The notes under the pieces were generated by a model that was given only the letters and a program-made list of their open reading frames with translations, ran no database searches and was not told where the DNA came from. DNA of 64,000 bases from Endomychus coccineus (taxonomy: Eukaryota > Arthropoda > Insecta > Coleoptera > Endomychidae): contig OY294068.1 of NCBI GenBank assembly GCA_958510875.1, positions 179,955,411 through 180,019,410 on the forward strand. Direction: 5' to 3'. Both the position numbers and the translations under genes were made by a program. This document shows, one piece after another, positions 24,480 to 36,400 of the stretch (position 1 is the first letter of the stretch; every line of letters begins with the position of its first letter).

Positions 24480-24680
24480 ACCGGTCCATGAGAAAAAAAT
24501 TACTTAGTCGATTTTGTGCTTCATTTACTGGACTATATTTAACATGTTCAGAGTGTGATACATTTTACACTGGAAGTCGTGATATGGGAAATGGATATAA
24601 GGAATATTTAGAAAAATTAAATATCGTAGAATTTCAATTTACATACAATGACAAAGCGGTTTCCACTTCCGATTCGTAAT
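24480..24680 (+). pseudogene. Possible GIY-YIG endonuclease remnant
   Basis: The plus-strand frame reads GLYLTCSECDTFYTGSRD and YKEYLEKLN, which resembles the Penelope-like endonuclease start (G-Y-LTC-C--FYIG, then YKEHL). It is short and degenerate. Confidence 0.35.
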
Positions 24681-26600
24681 ATTTCATATATAAACATAGC
24701 AAATAACCCTAGCAGTTTATCCTAAGAATAATGCTTCATTAACCTTTTGTAACGAATGAAATGCGCAGGTTTTGATGTTCTAAAATTACTTTTTGATAGA
24801 ATAGAGTATCAACAACGTCAGTTGCATTTACTTCAATTTTGCTAATTGAATATTTGCCGAATTGTCCCATTTCAATTGAAAACTATAAGTTGGAATTTGC
24901 ATAAAATATTGGGAAAAATTTTAATTTAATTTCTACAATTATGTATTTTATTTATAATATTGCAATCTAATAACACATAAATCATGAAATACTGAAAATT
25001 CTAATTTTTCGATGACTGCTAATTTTGAAATAATATGTGTTATTAATCATTCAGTTGAAAACTGCATCTTTTATTGATTGGGCCTCGTAAATTTTGAATA
25101 CCTTCCTCGTAACGACTATCGGTACTAGTGTATCGATTGTTCAAAAATATTCGTAATTTCTTTCGTTCCGATATCATTATTTGAAGTAGCTAATATCGAT
25201 TGGAAAAATTTCATGATTTCTTTCATTATCATAATATGATTAGATTAAAATCACGCCGATAAAGAAACAAAACGTATTTGTGATCTACATTCGAGTTGTC
25301 GACTCAGATATTACATAACGACGAATATACAACAACATCCAGTCATGTTTATTAGAAACCTATTATTTATAATATGACCGAAATAGCAAACACGAATATC
25401 GATGCTTGAAATTTGAATTTCGCGGTCTTCTACACGTGCTCTTTCCGTTAATTTGATAACTCAATTTGCATAGAATATATATAAGAATTAATCTGATGGC
25501 CTGTAAACTTCATTAGTCAAGATGAATTTGTTCACATAACGGTGTAATACGTATATCAAAAGTTATATGTCGCCCACAGAAATCGCTAGATGTTGAGTAT
25601 ATATACGCCTGGCAACCCACATAACAAACAGAGTTCTTCTAAGCCTAGCCGACGGGGTTACGTACAGTGCTCTTGTAGCTCACATACCCTGTGGAAGGTC
25701 CCCGGATCTGTGGTAGAAAGTACCGCTGGATTTACCAGTTAGATACAAGTGCAGCTGATGCATCACAGGTAGTGAACACGGTATGCTTGTATTGTTGGTC
25801 ATAGCGCAGATAATGCTAGGGTTCCAATCCGTTGGAATAACAAAACGGGGCCCACTACAGAAGAACTTTTTTAGAGAATTCAAGAAAAAACCTTGTCAAT
25901 TTTTAGATTACTATCTTCGATATAAGTTGCGAATAGAGAATTTTTAGGAACGCAACGTGAATATTGTTAACCCAGGCCTTAACCGAGGTTGGCAACACAT
26001 CGAGGCTTAAAACACTTCATTCGCAACATGTATCAATCAAGATTTCTCGTAAAAAGGGAATATAACTATTATTGTATTTTTTGTCAATAATTATTGCATT
26101 CTATTGAAATCACGGTACACAAGTTAGCTGTTGTAAGAAATCAAGTAACTTTATTAATTATGACATAAGTGCCTAAATGGTTACTTTTAAGCACAAGCGC
26201 GTAAAATAATGTCATTTCAATGTTGAAAATTCACTATTAAATGACGCTTTTAGCGCTTTTACAGAAATAAATATAAATATGGTTATGAATCATTTTTTCT
26301 CATGGAGAATAAATAATAGACATAATATGACAAATTATCTTAATTTAATATTATAGTGACTAGTTGCAGAATATTTATTTGGTTTTCAAATCGGGTTTTC
26401 CTATTTGTAAATTCATGGAATATTATAGTTTCATAAACAACATTACGTTTCTGTTTCCTATACATATAAAATTGAATATTTGTAACGATAATAAAGATAT
26501 TCGTTGCTCTGGTCGATCAAAATTTATTTGTATCTCAATCGTTTATACTATATATAAAAATTCTCGGGAAATAGGTCACATTAACACTCTGTTTTAAAAT
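24681..26600. other. Intronic sequence, no firm features
   Basis: AT-rich part of bark intron 1. A more GC-rich patch at about 25600-25900 may be a LINE RNase H relic but is too decayed to call. Nothing else recognised. Confidence 0.45.
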
Positions 26601-27765
26601 TTTCGTCTTTTCGTACGTTTCGGTCTCACGACCATCATCAGAAGACTTATTATGTCAAAAAGGGTTTATTAAAACTAATTATATCATAAGCGTCAAGTTA
26701 GTATAAACCTGACTTAACCCCTGAATATCATTCCTATGATTTACAGTTTTATGTGAATCATCTCCAGGATAGATCTTTTATAATAATTGGTTTCCTTAGT
26801 TGAAATATTAACATTTTTGTAATCAAATTGATGGTTATAATCAAAGCAGTGCTTAGCAAGGGCGGTGGAATTTTCTAAGTTATTATTTCTTGTGCTATAT
26901 TTATGGCCATACATTCTTTTCTGTAAATATTGTTTAGAGATTCCAGTATAAGTCTAAACAATTCAATTTATATACTGTGTGGGTTTGTTTATCTTTAGGT
27001 ATTACAGATTTTAGATTTGAGAAATATTTCCCAACACAGTTAGTAGGTTTATGCGCAACATTTATATCGTACTTCTTCAAACATTTCTTAATTTTTTCTG
27101 AGGTCTCCGGAATGTATGGTAAAGTTATATAATTGTCTGTATTACCTTCTATGTTATTTTTATATGGAGAACCATTATAGATTTTGTTTATTCTCTCTTT
27201 AATGATAGGATTGAAGAAAGTTTTTGGGTAGCCATCCATTTCCAGTGTATTACGAATAATTTTTAAATTTTTGGGACGGTCCTCTACGTGGGACAATTTT
27301 ACCGCGCGGTCTGTAAGGCTGTTTATGACACTTTTTTTATAACAAGCTGGTGCAACGGAATTGAAGTGAAGATAACGTTGAGACCAAACTTCTTTAGTAA
27401 ACCAAGAAGTTTTTATTTTTCCATCTGCATCATGCCTAATGTTCATATCTAGGAAATTTATGTTTTTGTTTACTTCTATTTCACAAGTGAATTGAAGTTT
27501 ACAGTGGAAATTGTTAAATTTATTAATCACATATTGAATTTTATCGTTGGGAACACACATAAGGCAATCATCTACATACCGTTTAGAGTACAGGCTGAAA
27601 ATCTAATGAACTTATAACAGATTCCTCTAGGCATTCCATAACGAGGTTAGCAATGGTAGCTGAAATAGGAGATCCCATTGCTGTGCCAAAAATTTGTCTA
27701 AAATATTGCTCACCGTACTGAAAATAAGTGCATTCTATTATCGCGAGTTTGATTAGGACTTAAAA
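26600..27765 (-). mobile_element. Penelope-like element, copy 2
   Basis: The best preserved of three related copies. RT motif IFGTAMGSPISATIANLVME lies at about 27630-27700 and a YVDDC catalytic motif near 27575; the two are separated by a small frameshift. The open stretch 26934-27560 (208 residues) starts just past YVDD and includes NINFLDMNIR and GYPKTFFNPIIKERI. The GIY-YIG region follows in other frames (about 26700-26930). It is truncated at its 5' end near 27765. A hammerhead-like motif with an intact core sits at its 3' end. Confidence 0.88.
26602..26648 (-). ncRNA. Hammerhead-ribozyme-like motif (copy 2, intact core)
   Basis: Minus strand: AAGUCUU, CUGAUGA, U, GGUC-GUGA-GACC, GAAACGUA, CGAA, AAGAC. 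Both conserved boxes (CUGAUGA and GAAA) are intact and helix II is perfect. Helix I is disturbed by CGAA inserted after the expected cleavage position (GUA), compared with copy 1. Helix III would be the palindrome ACGU, so pairing between two RNA copies may be needed. An extra U between CUGAUGA and helix II is present in both copies. Confidence 0.75.
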
Positions 27766-29015
27766 CGTGAAGCAGACAAGTTCGTCATATATTTCAACTA
27801 TTTTTAGTTCATAGCACCAAAAAGTTAGTTAACTGTTAGTTAGAACGCACTTCCTGCTTCTTTTACTTGTTTTCCTAAAATATGATTAATTATTCAATAT
27901 ATTAAATCATCAGGTTATATTCCAATTAAACGCCAACGCAATGAATATCACTCGTTTTTGGTTAGCGTTTCTATCATATTTCATCGGCGGTTTAATTGGT
28001 TAAATTCGAAGTTGACCTTTCGCAAAGGTTAATTGTTGAATTACGTACGTGTAGGTGGAAGATGAGGAGCTGCAATTTAAAGTAAACGTTGCACCTAAAA
28101 GATTCCGAGTTATCCAGGATGTTCCAATTAAATGAAGTCAGTGGAGCTAATCAACTCTGAAGTAAATAAGTTCGGGTTAAGTAAGAGAAATAATGGAATA
28201 TATATCTTATGAACTGAACCAAGAAAAACAAGGTGAAATTGTTTTTGTTCTTAAATGAATCATTTTTCTAAGATTAGGTATCAACGTCGAGATGCATTTA
28301 TGACTATTATCTTTTTTACCAGAATGGGCGAGTGCTTAGTTAGAGAAATAAAACAACGTTTTATATCTAATTACACAACTTTTGGGCAATGTATAATTTT
28401 TCAGTTTTAAAATATTCACCACTCTTCATCATACCTCAATAGAATCAATTCGAAAGAAAATCGTATTCTACGTATTTGAACTCAAAGTTTCATCCTAAAA
28501 TTATAATATCTTGGAAATGCAAGAATGAAAAAATTTATTACTAGAACGAATTAATGAATAGGTTTCTGTATTTTGGTTCCATTTACCATTTGGGAATGCA
28601 CTGGTGGCTGTTCAAGATTTCAAGTATTAGATTAGAAGATACGTGACAGTGCCTTTTGTGTTTTACCAAATTGAAGAGTCATATGTGATTCTAACCTAGA
28701 TCTTTAATTAATAAATCAAAAGGCATACATGCTATATTAACGTGTTCGAGACAAGTGCTAAGGTCAATAAAAAAGCAGGTATATCAAATACATGTGAATC
28801 TCTCACCTACTTTTCCATTATAGCAAATTAATTTATTTTTCAAATCAATAAAAAAAAATAATTTGCCATAATGGGCAAATGATATACCTTTAAGACCCAT
28901 TGTAAGTATTATTGGATCACCCAGCTACAATTTATCAAAATCTATAAACAATATAATAGGAATAAATTAATTTTATGTGAAGGACTCACGGCATTTTAAT
29001 TTATAAATATAGTTT
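27766..29015. other. Intronic sequence without recognised features
   Basis: Part of bark intron 1. No gene or repeat recognised. Confidence 0.5.
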
Positions 29016-29575
29016 ATAAAAAAATCAATCCATACCCGTAGATCATCTACTAATTTCCTTGGATGTTGTTTCTTTATTTATAAATATACCAGTCGCTTTG
29101 ATTAGGATTAAAAAACGTTGGGCAGAGATTATAAACCACACGCCTCTAGATCAATCTGAATTTAGAAATGCAGTAAAGTTTTGTTTAGAATGCACTTATT
29201 TTCAATTCGGTGAGCAATATTTTAGTTAAGTGGGATCTCCTATTTCGACTACTATCGATAACCTAGTTATGAAATGCCTAGAGGAATCTGTAATAAATTC
29301 ATTAGATCTTCAATCGTATTGTTAAATATATAATGTTGAAAAGTATATTTTGTGTAGAATTGAAAAAGGTCCGATAACTTTTTTCTATTACCTCATAAAT
29401 CTTTAACATCTGGATCGAAAGTGGATACTTTGCGTTATATTTTTTAGTTTCAGTCGTATTAAAACATTTCACGAGATGACTTCGAATATTAAAAGTAGAT
29501 TGCTATGCAGTGGATTCTTGATACATATTCATATACTTAAAACATTGATACGAAAATAATAAGCATATCTGTTAG
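29016..29575 (+). mobile_element. Penelope-like element, copy 3, internally deleted
   Basis: A plus-strand RT piece (29050-29320) reads LDVVSLFINIPV, FGEQYFS, a stop, VGSPISTTIDNLVMKCLEES. It then jumps at about 29335 to 3'-flank sequence that matches the inverse of 21480-21710 (for example ctattacctcat-aatctt-aacatctgg). The endonuclease part is missing. Only acgaaaataataagcat near 29552 remains of the ribozyme end. Orientation is opposite to copies 1 and 2. Confidence 0.8.
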
Positions 29576-31174
29576 TGTGACCCGTTTCCCGAGAATTTAT
29601 ATATAATTCTTTAGTTATTCACAAGCAAAGTTAAAATTGTTTTATTGCGACTGGAATTCAGTAATACCGACTATCTATCCATGATGATAATATCAACTGA
29701 GGCAAAAAATCGAAAATATTATTGTAATCTATAGTTTGTTATTGGAATGCAAGTTCGTTGTGTAACTTTTCTTCTTGTACACTGAAACTAGAACACAGTT
29801 ACCTTTAATTCATATGTTTATATTATTCTGAAGAGTACCATTCCTACGAGTTATATATATATTATGGAATGTGATCACGCTTGGCAGAATAGTTGAAAGA
29901 TATTCAACTGAACTATGTTAACATAAAATATAATCTAATATTTTTATTTAATGAATAAACGTGTGTTATGTGTATAATCGTTAATATGTATGTCCTTTGA
30001 TACTTTGATGTAATTTCAGCCACAACTGACTCATTCACCACATATCGCTGACTCACGAAATTTGTCCCAGAAAAATCCATCTAATGAATAAACGTTCATT
30101 TAATCAATCTAACTGGAAACGACCTTCCGCATTCTTAACCAGCTCTTGTCTGTAAACAAATGAGATTGAGAATAGTTTAAATGTCTTTCGAAACTTCGAA
30201 AGTGCTTATTTTGATGAGGAAATTGTTTCGTACCTGAGTTATGATTGCAACGAATCTTTACTTCCTAAGTTTTTAAAATGCCAACAGATAGAATATCTCA
30301 CTATTTTAACAATCATAAGTTTAACACTTATTATGCCACTACGACAGACTAAGATGGAAACACGATTTCTTCCTGATAGTAAACTTATTTGTTGCAACAT
30401 TTATTTCAAATATTTCGGACAAATGTGGCAAACATTTGAATATACATTTTAGAAGTCATCAAAATTGCTCATATAGCTATGGGTCCCGTGAATCATCATA
30501 TTTACTGCTGCAGGTGACCTTGTACTGTAGTTATTCAGGATTCTATCAAATTTTTCAGGTTCTTATGATTTCTCCTAATGGCGCCATTGTTCAAATGAAT
30601 TACCAGGAAATTGGAAAGCATGCTATTAGATATCCCGTATGTTTGTAGCGTAACAAATTATTTCAGACACCTCTTTACCACGGCTAGTTAAACACATGTT
30701 ACGCCAGCAGATAACGAAATCTTTTTTCTGTAATTGTAAGTAATTTTATTTACATTATCAGTTCGACATGTGCGGGATTAGAAAAGTATTCAAGTATGCT
30801 TCGAATTCCCATTTGTTTGTTTGGACAGTACTATTTATAAGTGTATGTGATAATACTTCACTAATTTAGTTTATTAATTCACAATTTATACTTTTTGACT
30901 GTAAATCTATTAATAAATTTCAACAAATCTTTGACCAACACATTATTGGGAACCCTGAAGAAACGATATAACTTCATTCATTCAACCAAAAGGAAAATCT
31001 GTTGCATATTGAACAATTAGATGTATATAATTCACTTGTTATCAATAATTTTGCAAATCATTTAAATGACAGTATCATACAATCGATCATTGTAATAGTT
31101 TTCACTTGCATCAGTGAATCTACTCGGCAAGGTAGATTCCTTTCAAAACAATTCTTTATTCGTGAATAGTACTT
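29576..31174. other. Intronic sequence without recognised features
   Basis: Part of bark intron 1. No gene, RNA or repeat recognised. Confidence 0.5.
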
Positions 31175-31317
31175 CTTGCCTTCCGGATGGATTTTGCGTC
31201 ACAATAGCAGGGCGTTTCGTCAACCATTACAGGTGGCATCTTTAGGGCAGGCTTGAGGCTTGAGCAGTTTGCCATCAAGTCGTGCTATTGTGGCGCGTAA
31301 TCCATCCGGAAGCCAAG
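31175..31317. repeat. 143-bp foldback built from Penelope-like element ends
   Basis: The inverted ends CTTGCCTTCCGGATGGATT and the inverse of aatccatccggaagccaag bound a unit. Its inner sequence (gtttcgtcaaccattacag, gcatctttagggcagg) matches the left end of the Penelope-like element at 50.9 kb. Its right part (gtcgtgctattgtggcgc) matches that element's right end near 52140. It looks like both ends of that family fused by internal deletion. Confidence 0.78.
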
Positions 31318-31960
31318 AATTTTCAATTATTTATTAATCGCTACAGTCAATTACATTTTGTCTTCCTAATTATGCATTAAATCTTGTTGATCTGGTATGG
31401 TCAAATTTATGCTTGGTTTGTTTGCCATGCTTCTTCAAATCGATGCAAACTTCTGCATCGAATTATGTGAAATTCGCTTTCTATTGTCTGATTATATGGA
31501 AAAAGAATAACAAAAGCAATAATATAGAAACAGTTTCTAATTGCATTACGAAATCTTACTTCGAATACTCAGCACTTGTTCATAAATACAGTTATCAATG
31601 TATCAATATTGAGACATAGATCTTCCAATATTAGCTAACTTCAGTTAATTGCTGTACATTACTAACCTAATATTCTATTTTGTCTATTTAGCAAGTTGAA
31701 TGAATCCCGTTTGATGTCAAGCATAATATGCGTTGTTGAATTAGGACAGAACCCTTTAATTTATAAGCGATAAGAAATTAGATAGAAAGAGTTACAGATT
31801 ATTCATAAAAAGAAGAGAATGTATGTCAGATTAATAGATTACCCTATAAATAGATAAGTAAACAAAAACGTATAACGGTAAGATTCAATTTGAGTAGACA
31901 TTTGATTCAATAATTGAACAATTACTTGTCAGAAATTAATCTAATAGACAACGTCTCTCT
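31318..31960. other. Intronic sequence without recognised features
   Basis: Part of bark intron 1. Nothing recognised. Confidence 0.5.
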
Positions 31961-31964
31961 GGAA

Positions 31965-32375
31965 TTAGGGATGAGAAACACTCGGTCCACGGGCCGCATG
32001 CCACACTTTCTCGTACGGCCCATCAAAGATTTTACGTTTTGACTTTTAAAAATTCCTACAATGTCCCACAGCCTCTTTGTACCCTATGCGTTTTAACTCA
32101 ATTTTTGGAAATGTTGCCAACATAATAGGCATTGATGGCACTGATGCATTTCCAAAAATTAAACATCGGCATTTCTTTGCATGAACTCTTACACCGGGCA
32201 GCTTCGTTTGACGCTACGCATATGTGGCAAAAGCTTCATCGGCAGGCGGCGTAAAGTCACATTTTCTCTTTCAGAAACCCGAAAATATGCCCAGCATTTA
32301 CAAAAATTAGTAACCGAATTTGAATCGCGATTTAAAATATCTATTCAGATTAGAAAAAACCGTTCTTAGTTTCTT
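31965..32375 (+). mobile_element. hAT-type remnant (GTF2IRD2-like)
   Basis: The left end tagggatgagaaacactcgg followed by cacgggccgcatg resembles the CGGCCCGCGGGCC-rich terminus of a widespread hAT group. The coding remnant at 32181-32369 reads YAQHLQKLVTEFESRFK, and another frame reads RAASFDATHMWQKLH. These resemble the middle of GTF2IRD2-like hAT proteins. It is broken by frameshifts and no right end was identified. Confidence 0.55.
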
Positions 32376-32434
32376 AGCATTTATCTACGTGCGCTCTATT
32401 TTGGAAGTGGATAGACTATTATAGTAAGCCTACC

Positions 32435-33470
32435 AGGCTGGCCTCTCGACTGAAACGGCCTTGCATCATCTAGTCACAAGACTAGATGGGCTATGGCTCG
32501 TGAGGAACACGCCCTGGGGGTATTTATGGACATTGAAAGGCAGTTTGATAACAGGTCCGTCGAGTCTGTCTGCTCAGCCACTGAGAAGCATGGAGTCAGT
32601 CCAATATTGTCTACACTTATACTCAAAAACTGAGGCAATGAGAACGGTGTATAGGCTAAAGGGCCTATACCACTGGACCTAGACGCATTATTAGTATGAT
32701 CCCAGCTATATGTCTCACTTCTCCCAAAATCCTCATTCCGGATAGAGGAGTTTGAAGTAACGGAACTCTCACCCTACTGCCACTAGACGGGCTCGTATGG
32801 TTCACAGATGGGTCCAAGATAGGTCAGGCTTCTGGGGCGGGAGTGTGCCTAAAAAGGCCAAAGATCACTGTCTCAGTGATTCTAGGCGCTTACTGTACGG
32901 TTTTTCAGGCGGCAGTCTAAGCAATATTGACTTGTGCCATGGAAAACCTGCGAAGAAACGATGTAAATAGGCGCATATATTTTTGCACACAGCCGGTCGG
33001 CACTAGGACCTCTCAAATCACCCAGAGTCACATCAAGGCTTGGGATACACTGTCTGAACTAGCCAGGAGAAATAAAGTTCAACTCATCTGGGTCCCTGAA
33101 CACAGTGGAGTTGAAGGAAACGAAATCCTAACCGGTCACTGTCATCTTAACAAACACCTTCACACTATGGGCATCAGAGATGACCCAATACGTAGGAAGT
33201 GCAGAGCGGTGCAGGAAACTGCCTCCCACATCCTGTTGGAATACCCAGCATTAGCATCCCTCAGGCACCGACCCAGTTCGGAGAATCAAAACTGCTCCCA
33301 GAAGAACTCTTGGATGCCAGCACTGGCAATATTCTGGGTTTCTGATGGGCCACAAACCTGCTAGAATAGACTAGGCTTCTAACCACGGGGCACACAATGG
33401 ACCCAACTAAGCGGCCTAAGTACATTTGGGTGCTAAGCCCCCTCCCCCCAAACGATGATGATGATGAAGC
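32435..33470 (+). mobile_element. LINE remnant, family A (RT end plus RNase H)
   Basis: The RT remnant reads STETALHHLVTRLDGLW and, one frame over, GVFMDIERQFDN. The start of RNase H (VWFTDGSKIGQASGAGVCL) lies near 32790-32850. RNase H continues to 33364 with NKVQLIWVPEHSGVEGNE, and the zinc-knuckle C-terminus with ETASHILLE closes it. Relative to the 43-kb copy, RNase H has lost the stretch between GNE and ILTGHC. It ends in gatgatgatgatga near 33450-33470. Same family as 42941-43982 and 55200-55440. Confidence 0.85.
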
Positions 33471-34455
33471 TAGAAATCCATGAAAATGAATCAGTCGGTA
33501 TCATAAATAGAAAGTGTTATATTGGCATACAATGCTGGTTGAGTCCCGTAAATTGTAGAGGGCGGTACGTGTAGTAATCGCTAGAAAATTGACTCCCCAA
33601 ACGACGCCTGAAACAGAGCTAATAGCGTCGAGTATTTCGACGGGCCGCTCTGCTCAATAACTCGAAAACGACTCAAGGTACGTAATTGGATTTGTATCCC
33701 AGTAAATTTCGAGTGTCATATCTTGTTTGTGTCAAAAGTGGATTGCATCTAACGTTTGGCCGCTATACGAGGACATACTTTATGCCATTAAACCTATTCA
33801 AGAGAAGGCTCGATTCGCTAACGCTCATTCTGTCTTACATTAAATTTTTAGTGATAAATGACACATTCAAAATATTTTTTCTACTCCGCACAAAGCTGTA
33901 TGGTAATGTGATGAGAGTTGGAACAACCCAACGTTCTACCAACAGTAAGTGTTTAACGGACAAACATGAATTATTTATATCTAAGAGACGTGAAGACATG
34001 AAGCAATGACCGTGTGTGTGATACGTAACGTACAAAACTAGCTGCGACTTGGAAGGACTTCCCAACGAAGTCTATATTTCATGATTTGATGAAGTGTGTA
34101 TTCTTTGCATATCAATGACCAAATATGCATGTTCTAGCTTTTATGTATAAGAACTTATCATCAAGCCCAATCTGCAATTTTTCTAAAATAAAATGAATTT
34201 CAACTTTCTTTATACAAGTGAATCGATGTTTCGTTATTTTTCACGAATCCACACCATACCTTTCCTGAGAGCAGTCTCTCAGGTCTTCAAAATCACAACT
34301 GAGTATCCATATTTTGTGGATCTGAAACTTATTAAAAAGACCAAAGATGGTATCTTGGTAGCTTAATTTTATATGTAGATTACCAAATTTTATTGCGGTG
34401 ATTTGATTGTATATTACTTCTATGCTCTATCTTCCTTTATAAAACATACCTTTTA
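33471..34455. other. Intronic sequence without recognised features
   Basis: Part of bark intron 1. Short open frames look random. Confidence 0.5.
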
Positions 34456-35010
34456 TGAGTAAACCTGTTATTAAGTGGAGTGCCATAAGGAACAATTCTC
34501 GGCACTATACTATTTCTTGTTTACACATCACACCTCCACCATGTCATACATTCGAAATGCTCTTTTTTTGCTGATGACAAAAATTTACGGTGACCCAATT
34601 ACTCAACATTCACAATCTGAAAAGAATTTCAAGTTGGAGCTCCCAATGACTTTCACCCCTACATCTAAGCAAATGCTCTGTATTGCACCAATATACACCA
34701 ATATACGATAGATGGTACTGTAGATGCAGTTGAAAATCGGAACGACCTCGAAGTTACCAACTTCATGGTCTTCACTCATCTTTGAAATTACAAAAAAATG
34801 TAATAAAGTTATCTAGACTGTAGGGAAAACATTTAAAATCTGCTCCTTACAAACATGAGTCAAGTTATTCAAAACATACGTGAGACCAATTTTTGAGTTC
34901 GACATCCTATTTGCATTCAAGATTCCAATCTGCTAGAATCTGTCCAAGGACGTGCCACTAGATTAACTTTTGGAAGGACACGCCCATCGTACGAATATTT
35001 TTATTCACTA
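34456..35010 (+). mobile_element. LINE reverse transcriptase remnant
   Basis: The plus-strand reading gives LLSGVP, a stop, GTILGTILFLVYTSHL and then SKCSFFADDKNL. This is the RT block GVPQGTILGPILF followed by FADDTKL. Later pieces such as LEVTNFMVFTH and LLESVQGRATRLTFG fit the RT thumb. Multiple frameshifts. Jockey/CR1-like; the clade is not resolved. Confidence 0.7.
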
Positions 35011-35169
35011 TAAATAAGAAACAATCACCTTTATCTATTTTATATTTATATAGTGTTGCAATCTGTCCACAGTGTGAACACTTTTATAGTTTATAGGTTT
35101 TTATTCTCTAAACGACGGCAGAGATGCTACCTCATTTACAGGGCACTTCATGAACTTTTGGACACTTAT

Positions 35170-35850
35170 ATTGCAATACTATACAGTAGTTTCCTAAGTA
35201 GTCTAAAAAATTTAAGGGTGTGATTCCTTATGTCTTTTTATACAAAAATTTTATATAAATTTAATCATCGCCGATTACAAGAAACTGGCATGTTTCCAAA
35301 AAGTAAAAATAACTTTCAGTAAGAACTCCGGAGCTTGAAGAGCATATCCTTTGAATAGTTGAGGATGAAGACTAATATTTTGTTCAGGGATGAGGCAAAT
35401 TTATCAACACATGGTATTACCCACTTTCACAATAACCGTGATCGGGCGCAAGAAAATCCGCATGTCATATTGGAAGCAAGACACCAGGTAACGTTTTCTG
35501 TTAATGTCGATTGGACGGTGAATCCTATCTGCATTTTCTTATTAATGTGCTACCTGAACTCCTGGAAGATTTACCACTAGCAATGTGACGTCCTTCTGGT
35601 TGATTCATGATGGAGCCCCTCCTCATTTTGCTGTAATTGTTCAGGAGTACTTCAATAATGCATTTTCAAATCTCCGGATTGGGAGGCAAGGTCCAAAGTT
35701 TTGGCCACTCCGATCCCCAGATATAAATCTTTTGAATTTTTATAATTGGGGCCGTCTCAAAGAACTAGTGTACACTATTACCACTGAGACCATAGAAGAG
35801 CTGCAGAATCTAATAATACACTCAATTATTGTGATTTCCTAATTTTTATC
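35170..35850 (+). mobile_element. mariner/IS630-like transposase remnant
   Basis: Two frames carry the DDD signatures: ILFRDEANLSTHGITHFHN (from about 35380) and, at 35585-35842, WLIHDGAPPHFAVIVQEYF with PLRSPDINLLNFYNWG. The same family type as 6855-7980 with 36 residues between the second and third Asp. It is frameshifted and lacks identifiable inverted ends. Confidence 0.78.
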
Positions 35851-36400
35851 ATTATATTATCCAGATAATACCTAATATTATCATACTTTGTTAGGAGTAT
35901 ACTGGAATTGACATATTCTCTACTCTTCGATTGTATGATGATTATACATGATAATAATAATAATAGTCATTTCATTTATCATACAAATGCAATTCTTTCA
36001 TATTTCAAAGAATTTCCCGGACTTCATAATTTAGATGACGATGACGGATAGATATGAAGCAGGTTATTATATAAAATAGATGAATCATATCAATTAAGAT
36101 ATATCTCTTAACAACATACTATAATGACTGTGAGAGTGATACATTATCGATAAGTATTTACGTTGATTTCAGCTTGCCAAATAGGGAATTTACCTTAATC
36201 GAAGCGTTAAATATAGTTTTAATTGCTTCTGTGACTCATCAGAAGAAAGTTAGTTCTTGGTGGAAGCATTGACACTGAAACAAGCTCATGCTTTGACGAC
36301 ACATCAATAGATATCACAAAAACAAGTTTCTTGTCCATCGAGTCAGACCAAGATTACATAATGATTCTTAGTAACAGTTGCGGACGATCGAAAATTAATT

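Noticed and set aside
25600..25900. GC-richer patch with VGHSADNAR and KTGPTTEELF on plus, possibly LINE RNase H
   Set aside because: Only isolated residues fit (GHS, AD, GP); no frame is sustained and both strands give short open stretches.
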